Shown here: one piece after another, positions 47,445-57,042 of the stretch
How the letters are laid out: every line of letters starts with the position of its first letter
Numbering within the stretch: position 1 is the stretch's first letter
Origin: Oricola cellulosilytica
Lineage (GTDB): Bacteria > Pseudomonadota > Alphaproteobacteria > Rhizobiales > Rhizobiaceae
Length of the DNA stretch: 64,000 nt
Reading direction: 5' to 3'
Assembly (NCBI RefSeq): GCF_019966575.1
Contig: NZ_JAINFK010000002.1
Span: forward strand, 248,001 to 312,000
Notes under the pieces: model-generated
What the model was told of the DNA's origin: nothing
What the model saw: the letters and a program-made list of their open reading frames with translations, nothing else
Database searches by the model: none
Translations under genes and position numbers: made by a program

Positions 47445-50008
47445 CCGAACTACCATCTCGCGATCGGGTGGATCTGACAAACTGCGACCGCGAGCCCATC
47501 CACGCGCTTGGCCGCGTTCAGTCGTTTGGCTTCCTCATCGGTGTCACATCCGATTGGATTGTCTCCCACGCGTCCACGAACATCAGCGAATTCATCAATG
47601 CCGACGCGCGCGAACTGATCGGCATGCCGGCGAGAGAGATGTTCCCGGACGATACGATTCACGCGATCCGCAACAAGCTTCAGAACCTTGGTTCGCGAAG
47701 TGGTCAGGAACTGATCGGCGGCGTTTCGTTTCGCGGCAATGACCGCCTCTTCGACCTCTCCATTCATGTTTCGGGAGAGACCATCGTTGTCGAGAGCGAA
47801 CCGCATGACGGCGCCCTGGCCGTCATCGACGAGATCACCGGCGTACAGGTTGCCGCAGAGCGGCTGAACCGCGCGGATACACCCGAAAAGATGCTCGACT
47901 TCGCGGTGCGCTTCGTCCGCGCGCTGACCGGTTTCGACCGCGTCATGGGGTATCGGTTCCTGCCGGACGACAGCGGTGAAGTCGTCGCGGAAGCCAAGTC
48001 GGCCGGCATGGAACCGTTCCTCGGCCTTCGCTATCCCGCTTCGGACATCCCGAAGCAGGCCCGCGCGCTGTACGTCAAGAATCCGATCCGTATCATCGCG
48101 GATTCCCATGACGACGGCTTTGCGATCGAGCCTGCGCCCGCATCTGTCGCGGACACGATCGACCTCTCCGGGTCCGTTCTTCGCAGTGTGTCGCCGATCC
48201 ACATCGAGTATCTCCGCAACATGGGCGTTCGGGCGTCGATGTCGGTTTCGATCATCGTGGAGGGCAAGCTCTGGGGACTGATCGCGTGCCACCACGACAC
48301 CCCGCGCGCGCTGACGCAGGCCAAGCGCAACGCCGCCCTCCTGTTTGGTCAGATGCTGTCGCTGATCCTGCAGGCGAAGCTATCGAATCTCAGTCACTCG
48401 CTTGATAATCGGGTGCGCGACATCACCAACGCCATCTCCCGTTCAGCCTCGGCCGACGTGAAGATCAAGGACCTGATGCTCGCGCAGGCGGAAGCCATCA
48501 TCGACATGATGGAGGCGGACGGAATGGCGATCGTCCGTGATGGCGCCGCCGATATCGAGGGAATGACGGCCAGCCCCGACGAACTGGGACTCATCGCGCG
48601 CGCGCTCAACGCCAGGCCGGCCGGAATGATCGTTGCCACCAACCAGTTGTCGACCATCGTTCCGGAGGCTGCGGACTACGCCGAGCGGGTAGCCGGCTTG
48701 CTTGCGATCCCGATCTCGAAGACACCGCGCGATTACCTGATGCTGTGCCGCAGGGAAGTCTCCAAGTCCGTGAAGTGGGCTGGAAATCCGGCCAAGCCGG
48801 TCACGGTCGGCCCCAACGGCGCACGGCTCACGCCACGCAAGAGTTTCGAGACGTGGGCGGCCATCGTCAACGGACAAAGCGAGGACTGGACCCCCGCGCA
48901 AATTCGCGCAGCGGACCAACTCCGGATCACCCTGCTCGAGGTTGTTCTGCGTTTGACGGACGAGGCATCGTCAGAGCGCAAGCGCGCAAACGAAAAACAG
49001 GAACTCTTGATCGCGGAATTGAACCACCGGGTCAGAAATCTCCTTGGGCTGGTGCGCAGCCTCATCTCCCAGACAAACGGCGGCGGGATGTCGACCGAGG
49101 AATTCGTCCGCGTTCTCGACAGCAGGGTCCAGGCCCTCGCCCGCGCCCACGATCAGATAACGAAAGACAACTGGTCGCCCGCCTCTCTGAAAGGTCTGAT
49201 CCGTACGGAGGCGGAAAGCTATCTGGTCGGCAAGCAGGATCGCGTGCGAATCGACGGTGAGGATGTTTTTCTGGTGCCGGTCGCGTTCTCCAACGTCGCT
49301 CTCGTCGTACACGAATTGATCACCAACTCAGCGAAATATGGAGCGCTATCCGATAACCGGGGGCAAGTGAAGGTATCTTTGAGGCGTGGAAACGACGGCT
49401 CTCTGTTTATCGACTGGGTTGAAAAAGGCGGACCTCCCGTGAAGGCGCCGACGCGGCGCGGCTTCGGCACCACCATCATTGAGCACTCGATTCCGTTCGA
49501 ATTACGCGGTACGGCCAGCATCGATTATCGCCTATCGGGAGTACGCGCCGAATTCTGCATTCCCGCCAGCCATGTCCGTGATGCGCCAAGCGAAGTTCCC
49601 GCGTCGGTGGTCTTGTCGACAGAGAAGATCGCAGAGGTTCCGTTCCCGGCCGAGGTGATGGTGGTGGAGGACAATCTGCTGATCGCAATGGACGCGGAGG
49701 ACGCGCTGAAGCGGCTGGGAGCCCAGAACGTCACGGTTTGCCCCGGCGTCGATCGCGCGCTCGAACATCTCGAGAAAAATCCCTGCAACTTCGCCTTGCT
49801 TGATATCAACCTCGGTTCGGAGACAAGCACTCCGGTGGCGGAGGAACTCCTGTCGCGGGGCACGCCGTTCGTATTCGCGTCGGGTTACGGGGAAAAAAGC
49901 GCCCTGCCCGATGGTCTGGACACCGTCCCGATACTTTCCAAACCCTATGACGGGGACGGAATCAGGGCGGCTTACGCGGCCGTCATGCCGCGAGCCGTCG
50001 TCCCGTAA
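47441..50008 (+). CDS. bphP: Bacteriophytochrome HWE-type histidine kinase with C-terminal receiver
   Basis: Red/far-red light sensor of 855 residues. PAS and GAF domains (residues 15-310) contain the biliverdin-binding C15 (NCDREPIH), PASDIP (199-204, D202), SPIHIEY (H254) and CHHDTPR (H284). The PHY domain shows the PRKSF tongue motif. An HWE/HisKA_2 kinase has ELNHRVRN (H529), then an ATPase N-box HELITNSAKYG. A receiver domain at the C-terminus has VVEDN, D788 (LLDINLG) and a lysine (SKPYD). The photoswitch output is therefore a hybrid kinase; coupled to bphO. Confidence 0.92.
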   Translation: MTELPSRDRVDLTNCDREPIHALGRVQSFGFLIGVTSDWIVSHASTNISEFINADARELIGMPAREMFPDDTIHAIRNKLQNLGSRSGQELIGGVSFRGNDRLFDLSIHVSGETIVVESEPHDGALAVIDEITGVQVAAERLNRADTPEKMLDFAVRFVRALTGFDRVMGYRFLPDDSGEVVAEAKSAGMEPFLGLRYPASDIPKQARALYVKNPIRIIADSHDDGFAIEPAPASVADTIDLSGSVLRSVSPIHIEYLRNMGVRASMSVSIIVEGKLWGLIACHHDTPRALTQAKRNAALLFGQMLSLILQAKLSNLSHSLDNRVRDITNAISRSASADVKIKDLMLAQAEAIIDMMEADGMAIVRDGAADIEGMTASPDELGLIARALNARPAGMIVATNQLSTIVPEAADYAERVAGLLAIPISKTPRDYLMLCRREVSKSVKWAGNPAKPVTVGPNGARLTPRKSFETWAAIVNGQSEDWTPAQIRAADQLRITLLEVVLRLTDEASSERKRANEKQELLIAELNHRVRNLLGLVRSLISQTNGGGMSTEEFVRVLDSRVQALARAHDQITKDNWSPASLKGLIRTEAESYLVGKQDRVRIDGEDVFLVPVAFSNVALVVHELITNSAKYGALSDNRGQVKVSLRRGNDGSLFIDWVEKGGPPVKAPTRRGFGTTIIEHSIPFELRGTASIDYRLSGVRAEFCIPASHVRDAPSEVPASVVLSTEKIAEVPFPAEVMVVEDNLLIAMDAEDALKRLGAQNVTVCPGVDRALEHLEKNPCNFALLDINLGSETSTPVAEELLSRGTPFVFASGYGEKSALPDGLDTVPILSKPYDGDGIRAAYAAVMPRAVVP

Positions 50009-50351
50009 GCCGTTCGGCCACGGCCACATAATTCGAAGGCTTGGCGAATATGAGCGAGTTGTCGAACCCCTCGCTGCGCAATGCCGACTGGTCATGGCCG
50101 GACACGAGGGCGAACGGAATATTCTTGCCCGCGAGCTTGTCGGCGATCGGCTTGCTTGTTTCGTCCCCGAGATCGAAATCCAGGATCGCCGCCAAGAACA
50201 TCCGCGTTCTCAACAACTCCAGTGCCGCCGAGACGCTTCTGGCGGCGACGATGCGGTAGCCCGCATCTTCGAGCGACATCTCCGCATCGAGCGCGATGAA
50301 GGCATCGTCCTCGACGAGAAGTATTTCGTTATGGTCATCACGTTGCGTCAT
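49983..50351 (-). CDS. Single-domain response regulator
   Basis: Receiver-only protein of 122 residues: LLVEDDAFIALDAE acidic pocket, phospho-acceptor in AAILDFDLGDETS, and the conserved lysine in IFAKPSN. It is the likely phosphate partner of the adjacent phytochrome kinase. It runs opposite to bphP and its 3' end overlaps the bphP 3' end by 26 bases (49983-50008), so the mRNAs can base-pair. The receiver resembles that fused to BphP. Confidence 0.88.
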   Translation of the reverse strand: MTQRDDHNEILLVEDDAFIALDAEMSLEDAGYRIVAARSVSAALELLRTRMFLAAILDFDLGDETSKPIADKLAGKNIPFALVSGHDQSALRSEGFDNSLIFAKPSNYVAVAERLTGRRLAA

Positions 50352-50472
50352 GGCCCCTCAACGGGAGGTCGGTGGAATGGTTGCCTGTGCCGATACGAAA
50401 CAGGCGGTTTCCGCACATGAACGTGCAGTTATGGTAAAGGAACGGTTTTCGGTCGGTGGAGTCCGGACGCTG

Positions 50473-50511
50473 TTGACAGGTGACCCAATATATCGATAAA
50501 TCTCGAATTAT
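50473..50511 (+). promoter_or_regulatory. arsR promoter and operator-like repeat
   Basis: TTGACA at 50473-50478 matches the -35 consensus exactly; GATAAA at 50495-50500, with a 16-base spacer, is a weak -10. Across it lies an imperfect inverted repeat, ATATATCGA (50488-50496) and TCGAATTAT (50503-50511), that resembles ArsR operators. The start codon lies about 10 bases after the -10, so the mRNA may be nearly leaderless. Confidence 0.6.
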
Positions 50512-50842
50512 GGATAAATCATCTGCTGTAGAGGCGCTTCATGCGCTGGCCCAGGAAACGCGGCTGGAGGTTTTTCGCCTGCTCGTCCGGTGCGGCAATG
50601 ACGGAATGGTGGCCGGAGAGATCGCATCAACGCTCGGCGTGCGGCAAAACACCATGTCGTCGAATCTCGCCGTTCTGGCCCGCGCCGGTCTGGTTCGAAA
50701 CGAGCGCAACGGCCGCGAGATACGCTATTTCGCCGAATTCGACGGAATGCGCGCGTTGCTGGCCTACCTGATGGAGGATTGCTGCGGCGGCAATCCCGAG
50801 GTGTGCGCACCCGTTCTCGACGAAATCGCCTGCGCCTGCTGA
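50510..50842 (+). CDS. arsR: ArsR family arsenic-responsive regulator
   Basis: Winged-helix repressor of 110 residues from ATG 50510 (an in-frame upstream GTG at 50480 is less likely). The HTH VRQNTMSSNLAVLARAGLV is typical. Cysteines are in the C-terminal EDCCGGNPEVCAP and IACAC segments rather than an ELCVCDL-like site, so the sensor may use C-terminal thiols, as in some arsenic regulators of rhizobia. Operon with arsC and arsH. Confidence 0.92.
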   Translation: MDKSSAVEALHALAQETRLEVFRLLVRCGNDGMVAGEIASTLGVRQNTMSSNLAVLARAGLVRNERNGREIRYFAEFDGMRALLAYLMEDCCGGNPEVCAPVLDEIACAC

Positions 50843-50863
50843 GGCGCCGCCACGGAGCCTCTC

Positions 50864-51394
50864 TTGTCCGACCAGCCCTTCAACATTCTCATCTTGTGCA
50901 CCGCCAATTCGGCCCGCTCGATTCTCGGCGAGGCGATCCTGACGAAGCTTTGCGGCGACCGCGTCAAGGCCTTTTCGGCCGGGTCCACGCCGCGCGGGAC
51001 GCCCAATCCTGACGGCATCGCACTGCTCAAGTCGCTCGGCCACGACGTCGGCGGACTCCGCTCGAAGTCGTGGGACGAGTTCGCCGGGCCGGACGCGCCG
51101 AAGATGGATATCGTCATCACGGTTTGCGACAACGCAGCGGGCGAGAGCTGCCCATTCTGGCCCGGTGCTCCGGTGCAGGCCCATTGGGGCATCCCCGACC
51201 CCGCCGGCCGCGGCGAAACCTCCGACGAGCGCCGGGCGGCATTTGCCGAGACCTACCGCTTGCTGGAAGCCCGGATCCTGGCGCTGGCGAGCCTGCCGTT
51301 CGAGGAAATGCAGCCGCAGGACCTCAAAGCCGCGCTCAACACGATCGGCGCGATGAGCGGCGCGACCGATCTCGCCGCTTCCGGCGCGGGCTGA
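50864..51394 (+). CDS. arsC: Arsenate reductase, low-molecular-weight phosphatase type
   Basis: Reduces arsenate to arsenite. A phosphatase-loop CTANSARS (C12, R18) identifies the LMW-PTP/thioredoxin-type ArsC, and the long C-terminal half is usual for the arsenic phosphatase subfamily in alphaproteobacteria; the second and third redox cysteines include [13 protein letters not shown]. The start TTG 50864 gives [12 protein letters not shown]. Lies 21 bases after arsR. Confidence 0.9.
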   Translation: MSDQPFNILILCTANSARSILGEAILTKLCGDRVKAFSAGSTPRGTPNPDGIALLKSLGHDVGGLRSKSWDEFAGPDAPKMDIVITVCDNAAGESCPFWPGAPVQAHWGIPDPAGRGETSDERRAAFAETYRLLEARILALASLPFEEMQPQDLKAALNTIGAMSGATDLAASGAG

Positions 51395-51399
51395 AGGTC

Positions 51400-52128
51400 A
51401 TGGGTTGGGAAGACGACAAGTCGCTGCCCAATGTCGCGGACGGCCTCCTCGTGCAGCCGGACTTTGCGGCGCTGTTCAACTCCGCGCCTGCGCAGCACAA
51501 GCCGCGCGTGCTGATGCTCTACGGGTCGCTGCGCGAGCGGTCCTTCAGCCGCTTCGCGACGGAGGAAGCCGCTCGAATACTCGACAAGCTGGGTGCGGAA
51601 GTCAGAATTTTCGATCCCGCCGGCCTTCCCCTGCCCGACTCCGTGAATGCCGATCATCCGAAGATCCGGGAGTTGCGCGAGCTGTCGCTATGGTCGGAGG
51701 CCCATGTCTGGTGTTCGCCTGAGCGCCATGGCGCGATGTCCGGCACAATGAAGGCGCAGATCGACTGGCTGCCATTGTCGCCGATCGGCGGCATTCGTCT
51801 GACGCAGGGGCGCACTCTGGCGCTGATGCAGGTCTGCGGCGGCTCGCAGAGTTTCAATGCGGTCAACCAGATGCGCATTCTGGGACGCTGGATGCGGATG
51901 ATCACGATCCCGAACCAGTCGTCGGTCGCCAAGGCCTGGTCCGAGTTCGACGATGACGATCGCATGAAACCGTCGGCTTTCTACAACCGGATCGTCGACG
52001 TGATGGAGGAGCTGATGAAGTTCACGCTCCTGACCCGCGACAAGGCCGCCTACCTGACGGACCGTTATTCCGAGCGGCTGGAAACCGTCGAGGACGTCCA
52101 CAAGCGCGTCACCACAGGAAACATCTGA
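51400..52128 (+). CDS. arsH: Organoarsenical oxidase ArsH
   Basis: FMN-dependent NADPH oxidoreductase of 242 residues that oxidises trivalent organoarsenicals. [15 protein letters not shown] forms the flavin phosphate loop, followed by [20 protein letters not shown] and [29 protein letters not shown], all ArsH signatures. ATG 51400 follows the arsC stop closely (51394). No ArsB, Acr3 or aquaglyceroporin gene is next to it. Confidence 0.93.
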   Translation: MGWEDDKSLPNVADGLLVQPDFAALFNSAPAQHKPRVLMLYGSLRERSFSRFATEEAARILDKLGAEVRIFDPAGLPLPDSVNADHPKIRELRELSLWSEAHVWCSPERHGAMSGTMKAQIDWLPLSPIGGIRLTQGRTLALMQVCGGSQSFNAVNQMRILGRWMRMITIPNQSSVAKAWSEFDDDDRMKPSAFYNRIVDVMEELMKFTLLTRDKAAYLTDRYSERLETVEDVHKRVTTGNI

Positions 52129-52258
52129 CAGCGGGCGCGCCTCTTGCCGCCCAAACTCCTTAAAATTTTCATCTAATTACCTGCGATTTCCCGACCTCAA
52201 TCGTAACTTTTTCGCTTTACCGTCTCCCGACTGATGTGCTGTTGGGCGGGAGTTCGAT

Positions 52259-53482
52259 TTGAATAACAGGGTCGCAGAATTTTTTGCCGATCGCCGCGGA
52301 AACTTCGCCGCGATAGGCGCCATTCTTCTGCCGATGCTTCTGCTCAGCGGAGCGATGGCGCTAAACGTATCTGATATGAATAACCGCAAATCGGAGTACC
52401 AGCAGTCGCTCGATTCGGGTGTGCTGGCCGCCGCCGCCATGCCCGGTCTCACGGTTGCGGAGCGCGTTGCGATCGCTGAAAGCTACTTCGTCGCCAATAC
52501 GGACCAATACTGCTCACAGAAATCCTACGACATCCGCATCGAGGGGGATACTGTATACGGGGACTTCACCTGCCGCTACCGGGCCATTCTGGACGGCGTC
52601 TTAAAACGGGAATGGCTGGATATTCGCGTCACGTCGGCGGCAAGGCTTGGGACGACCGGTGATCCACTTTGCATCGTCTCGTTGAACAAGACAGCCAAGC
52701 GGAGCTTCCTTGAGAGCGGGAAAAGCCATGTCACGGGAAACGGTTGCCGCGTTCACGTCAATTCCGCCAATGTCGAAGCGGTCACGCTGTCGGGAGGATC
52801 GACTCTCACCAGTACGGAAAACTGTATCGTGGGGGGCGTCAAACAAGGGCTGACAAGCATTACTCCACGACCGCCCGCCGCCTGCGAGCAGATCGATGAT
52901 CCTTTCGCGGCGATCGCCAAGCCAGCGGTCGGAACCTGCGACTATTACAATTTCACTGCAAACGCCAACATGACGCTTTACCCTGGCGTTTACTGCGGGG
53001 GAATGCGCATCTCCAATGCCACGTTCGATCTCAAGCCCGGATTGTATGTCATCAAGGACGGTATTCTTGAATCGACCGGAGGGGCGACGATCAGGGGTGA
53101 TGGCGTGACTTTCTTCCTGACCGGCATCGACGCCGGCGTGGTGTTCAGCGGGGGCGGCAAGTACCAGCTTTCGGCCATGACCACCGGTAGCCTCGCTGGC
53201 TTCGTCGTTTATCTGGACCCCAACGCTGTCAAGCAGGACAAAAGCACCGTTTCGGGTGGCGGCGACACCTATTACGAGGGTGCAATGTATTTTCCGGAGC
53301 AGACCCTCCTGATCTCCGGCGGCGGCACGGTGACGACGCCCTCGCCCTTCACAGCCTACGTGGCGGACATGATCGAATTCACTGGCGGCAGCCAGTTGAC
53401 CATAGGCATCGACCCGTCCGCCACCAAGGTTCCCGTACCAAGAGGTTTCTTCGAAGCGGGGGCGCCGATCCTCATCCAATGA
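52259..53482 (+). CDS. TadE/TadG-like pilus assembly-type exported protein
   Basis: Protein of 407 residues. The N-terminus (RRGNFAAIGAILLPMLLLSGAMALN) is the TadE/TadG-like membrane anchor seen in Flp pilus proteins. The rest is a secreted domain rich in Gly/Ser/Thr with short repeated strand patterns (GGSTLTSTENCIVGG, GGGTVTTPSPF, GGSQLTIG), suggesting a beta-helix. Start TTG 52259 with GGGCGGGAG just upstream. There is no tad/flp cluster around it. Confidence 0.8.
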   Translation: MNNRVAEFFADRRGNFAAIGAILLPMLLLSGAMALNVSDMNNRKSEYQQSLDSGVLAAAAMPGLTVAERVAIAESYFVANTDQYCSQKSYDIRIEGDTVYGDFTCRYRAILDGVLKREWLDIRVTSAARLGTTGDPLCIVSLNKTAKRSFLESGKSHVTGNGCRVHVNSANVEAVTLSGGSTLTSTENCIVGGVKQGLTSITPRPPAACEQIDDPFAAIAKPAVGTCDYYNFTANANMTLYPGVYCGGMRISNATFDLKPGLYVIKDGILESTGGATIRGDGVTFFLTGIDAGVVFSGGGKYQLSAMTTGSLAGFVVYLDPNAVKQDKSTVSGGGDTYYEGAMYFPEQTLLISGGGTVTTPSPFTAYVADMIEFTGGSQLTIGIDPSATKVPVPRGFFEAGAPILIQ

Positions 53483-53595
53483 GGCAGTATGCGGCTTGAA
53501 CATCTTCGCGAAAAACTGATCCGAAGGCTCAACGGAATCGACTTGGCGGGTCAGGCGGCTTCGGCTATTCCTCGGCTCTCTTGAGAGGAACCGCC

Positions 53596-54837
53596 ATGTC
53601 CGCGTCATCGTCCGCCACCGCCGCGCGCGAACCGTCCTTTCCCTGGCTCATCATCGCCAGCGGCTGCCTGATCGCGGCGCTGACCTTCGGTCCGCGCTCG
53701 GCGATGGGGTTCTTCCAGCTTCCGATGCTCGCCGAAACCGGCTGGAGCAGGTCGGACTTCGGCCTCGCGCTCGCCATCCAGAACTTGATGTGGGGCGTCG
53801 GACAACCGTTCTTCGGCGCGCTCGCGGACAAATGGGGCTCGTGGCGCGTGCTGATGCTGTCGGCGCTGCTCTATGCCGCCGGGCTGGCGATGATGTCCTC
53901 GCCGGAAAGCGTATGGTTCCTGCATGTCGGCGGCGGGCTGCTCGTCGGGCTCGGCGTCGCCGCCGGTTCGTTCGGGATCATCCTCGCCGCCTTCGCCCGC
54001 AACGTGACCGCCGAACAGCGCTCGCTCGCCTTCGGCATGGGCACTGCCGCCGGTTCGGCGGGCATGTTCCTATTTGCGCCGTTCAGCCAGGCCGTGATCA
54101 GTCAGTTCGGCTGGTCGGATGCGCTGCTGATCATGTCTGCCATGATGCTGATCATTCCGGTTCTCGCGATCCCGCTGCGCGGAAACTCGGATTCCGGCAC
54201 GCAAAAGCAGACCGATATCGACCAGTCGATCGGCGCGGCACTGCGGGAAGCCTTCGGCCATCACAGCTATCTCCTGCTGACCGCCGGCTTCTTCGTCTGC
54301 GGCTTCCAGGTGGCATTCATCACGGCGCACTTTCCCGCCTATATCGGCGACCTGGGAATAGACGCGCGCTACGCCGTCATCGGCATCGCGCTGATCGGGT
54401 TCTTCAACATCATCGGTTCGCTCGCCTCGGGATTCATCGGCCAGAAATACTCCAAGCCGATCTTTCTGGCGCTGATCTATATCGGTCGCTCCATCGCCGT
54501 CACCGCCTTCCTGCTGCTGCCCCAGACGCCGACGTCGGTCGTCGTGTTCTCGGCCGTCATGGGCCTGCTCTGGCTTTCGACCGTTCCCCCGACAAACGCG
54601 CTGGTCGCCATCATGTTCGGCACCCGCTATCTCGGAATGCTGGGCGGCATCGTCTTCTTCTCGCACCAGATCGGCTCGTTCCTCGGCGTCTGGATGGGCG
54701 GCTATCTCTACGACATCTTCGGAACCTACGATCCGGTCTGGTGGCTCGGTGTCGCGCTTGGGCTTTTCGCCGCAGCCGTCCACTGGCCCATTCGGGAAAA
54801 ACCGGTCGACCGGACGGTTCTCGCCCCGGCCGGATAG
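53596..54837 (+). CDS. MFS transporter
   Basis: Twelve-helix major facilitator, 413 residues, resembling the oxalate/formate antiporter branch. The MFS loop motif is FGALADKWGSWRVL near residue 75. The start ATG 53596 has GAGAGGAA upstream, and the protein begins with a hydrophilic Ser/Ala-rich 15 residues. Substrate unknown. It stands between the TadG-like gene and phoX with no regulator next to it. Confidence 0.9.
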   Translation: MSASSSATAAREPSFPWLIIASGCLIAALTFGPRSAMGFFQLPMLAETGWSRSDFGLALAIQNLMWGVGQPFFGALADKWGSWRVLMLSALLYAAGLAMMSSPESVWFLHVGGGLLVGLGVAAGSFGIILAAFARNVTAEQRSLAFGMGTAAGSAGMFLFAPFSQAVISQFGWSDALLIMSAMMLIIPVLAIPLRGNSDSGTQKQTDIDQSIGAALREAFGHHSYLLLTAGFFVCGFQVAFITAHFPAYIGDLGIDARYAVIGIALIGFFNIIGSLASGFIGQKYSKPIFLALIYIGRSIAVTAFLLLPQTPTSVVVFSAVMGLLWLSTVPPTNALVAIMFGTRYLGMLGGIVFFSHQIGSFLGVWMGGYLYDIFGTYDPVWWLGVALGLFAAAVHWPIREKPVDRTVLAPAG

Positions 54838-54984
54838 GTCTCCCCCACCGCGCCAAATTCGCGTGGAGCGGCCCATGCACCGCTTCCCTCGCGTAATCCG
54901 TCATTTTTCATGGGCCGCGTTCTCATCTGTTTGTGATATTGATGGTGTCCTGGAGCGACGACTTCAGATTTCAGGGAGGAAGCA

Positions 54985-56967
54985 ATGAACGAGCACGTCA
55001 AGCACGACACCGTAATCAAGACGCTGACCGATCTCCGCGAAGAGTCGGAGGATGTAGGCCGCAACCGGTCGGAAAATCCGACGATGGGCGACATCATCAA
55101 CCGCCGCTATTCCAGGCGCAATTTTCTCGGCGGTTCGCTTGCGGTAACGGCGATCGGGGCGACCGTCAGCCCGCTCGCGCTGCTCGCCGCCAGCGAGGCG
55201 AAAGCAGGCACGTCCGCGTTTGACTTCACCGAAATCGAGGCCGGCGTTGACGAGACCCACCACGTCGCCGAAGGCTATGACGCCAACGTTCTCATTCGCT
55301 GGGGCGACAAGGTGTTCGCGGATTCGCCGGACTTCAACCCGATGAACCAGACGCCGGAAGCGCAGGAGCGCCAGTTCGGCTACAATTGCGACTATATCGG
55401 TTTTGTGCCGATCGAGGGCTCCAACGAACACGGCCTTCTGTTCAACAACCACGAATACACCAACGCCGAGTTGATGTTCCCGGGCCTCGCCACCATCGGC
55501 AAGGATGACGAAGGCAAGGACAAGGTCATCATCGGCGAAATCACCGAGGACATGGTGAACATCGAGATGGCGGCCCATGGCGGTACCGTGATCGAGATCA
55601 GGAAGGTCGACGGGAAGTGGGAGCCGGTTCTCGACGGCGCGATGAACCGGCGGATATCGGCGAACACGGAAATGACGCTTTCCGGCCCCGTCGCGGGGCA
55701 CGAACGAGTCAAGACCAACGCCGATCCGGACGGAACCAAGGTGTTCGGTACGTTCAACAACTGTGCCGGCGGGGTGACGCCGTGGGGCACCTATCTCATG
55801 GCCGAGGAGAACTTCCACGGCTATTTCCTCGGCACGCTTCCCGAAGGTCACCGCGAAGCGAAGAATCACGAACGCTACGGCGTGCCGTCCGGCTGGTACA
55901 ATTGGGGTAAGTACCACGACCGGTTCGACGTCTCGAAGGACCCCAATGAAGCCAACCGGTTCGGCTGGATCGTCGAGGTCGATCCGTCCGATCCGAACTC
56001 GATCCCGAAGAAGCGCACCGCGCTTGGCCGCTGCAAGCACGAGGGCGCGGAAAGCGTGGTCAATGGCGACGGGCGCGTGGTGTTCTACTGCGGCGACGAC
56101 GAGCGTTTTGACTACATCTACAAATTCGTCACCTCGGGCACGTTCAACGAAGGCGACATGCCATCCAACGCGGATCTGCTCGACGAGGGAACGCTGTATG
56201 TCGCGAAATTCAACGAGGACGGGACGGTGGACTGGATGCCCATCGTGCATGGCGAAGGTCCGCTCACTGCGGAGAACGGCTTCGAGAGCCAGGCCGATGT
56301 TCTGATCGAAACCCGGATCGCTGCCGACCTGCTCGGCGCGACCAAGATGGACCGGCCGGAAGACGTCCAGCCGAATGCGCAGACCGGCAAGGTCTACGCC
56401 ATGCTGACCAACAATACGCGGCGCAAGGAAGGCGACGAAAACCCGGCCAACCCGCGCGCCAACAACGCGTTCGGCCACATCATCGAGATCATCGAGCCCG
56501 ATGGCGACTTCGCCGCAACAAAGTCGACCTGGGAAATCCTGCTCAAATGCGGCGATCCCAGCATTGCCGACGTCGGAGCGACCTTCTCCGCAGCAACGAC
56601 CGAAAACGGATGGTTCGGCATGCCGGACAACGCCGCGGTCGATGCCGACGGACGGTTGTGGGTCGCGACCGACGGCAACAGCGGCAAGAAGACTGGACGC
56701 ACGGACGGTCTCTGGGCGGTCGATACCGAGGGCGAGGCGCGCGGCACGTCCAAACTGTTCTTCCGCGTTCCCATCGGCGCGGAAATGTGCGGCCCGCTGT
56801 TTACCCCCGATGGGGAGACGGCTTTCCTCGCCGTACAGCATCCGGGCGACGAAGGATTGTCGACCTTCGAAAATCCGACCACACGCTGGCCGGATTTCGA
56901 TGAGTCCCTGCCGGTGCGACCCTCGGTCGTAACCGTGACCAAACAGGGCGGCGGCAAGATCGGCTGA
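54985..56967 (+). CDS. phoX: PhoX-type alkaline phosphatase (DUF839), Tat-exported
   Basis: Calcium/iron-dependent periplasmic phosphatase of 660 residues. A Tat signal with twin arginine, YSRRNFLGGSL (residues about 43-53), is followed by a beta-propeller-type domain. Recognised PhoX segments include NNHEYTNAELMFPG, NNCAGGVTPWGTYLMAEENFHGYF and GRVVFYCGDDERFDYIYKF. AGGGAGGAA sits before ATG 54985. A clear terminator follows. Usually induced by phosphate starvation; I see no convincing Pho box. Confidence 0.9.
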   Translation: MNEHVKHDTVIKTLTDLREESEDVGRNRSENPTMGDIINRRYSRRNFLGGSLAVTAIGATVSPLALLAASEAKAGTSAFDFTEIEAGVDETHHVAEGYDANVLIRWGDKVFADSPDFNPMNQTPEAQERQFGYNCDYIGFVPIEGSNEHGLLFNNHEYTNAELMFPGLATIGKDDEGKDKVIIGEITEDMVNIEMAAHGGTVIEIRKVDGKWEPVLDGAMNRRISANTEMTLSGPVAGHERVKTNADPDGTKVFGTFNNCAGGVTPWGTYLMAEENFHGYFLGTLPEGHREAKNHERYGVPSGWYNWGKYHDRFDVSKDPNEANRFGWIVEVDPSDPNSIPKKRTALGRCKHEGAESVVNGDGRVVFYCGDDERFDYIYKFVTSGTFNEGDMPSNADLLDEGTLYVAKFNEDGTVDWMPIVHGEGPLTAENGFESQADVLIETRIAADLLGATKMDRPEDVQPNAQTGKVYAMLTNNTRRKEGDENPANPRANNAFGHIIEIIEPDGDFAATKSTWEILLKCGDPSIADVGATFSAATTENGWFGMPDNAAVDADGRLWVATDGNSGKKTGRTDGLWAVDTEGEARGTSKLFFRVPIGAEMCGPLFTPDGETAFLAVQHPGDEGLSTFENPTTRWPDFDESLPVRPSVVTVTKQGGGKIG

Positions 56968-56992
56968 CGTCGTTCCAGATTCGCCAATGCTG

Positions 56993-57019
56993 GCGCGGGC
57001 GGCAACGCCCGCGCTTTTT
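56993..57019 (+). terminator. Intrinsic terminator after phoX
   Basis: Perfect 8-bp stem GCGCGGGC/GCCCGCGC (56993-57000 with 57007-57014), loop GGCAAC, directly followed by TTTTTC. It lies 26 bases past the phoX stop. Confidence 0.9.
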
Positions 57020-57042
57020 CGTCTCGCCTCAGCCCGGATGCT

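Noticed and set aside
54890-54984. Possible Pho box upstream of phoX
   Set aside because: Only a loose CGTCAT half-site is seen; no second direct repeat at the required spacing.
54964-56841. Long open frame antisense to phoX (625 codons)
   Set aside because: No start context or domains; the sense frame has the Tat signal and PhoX motifs.
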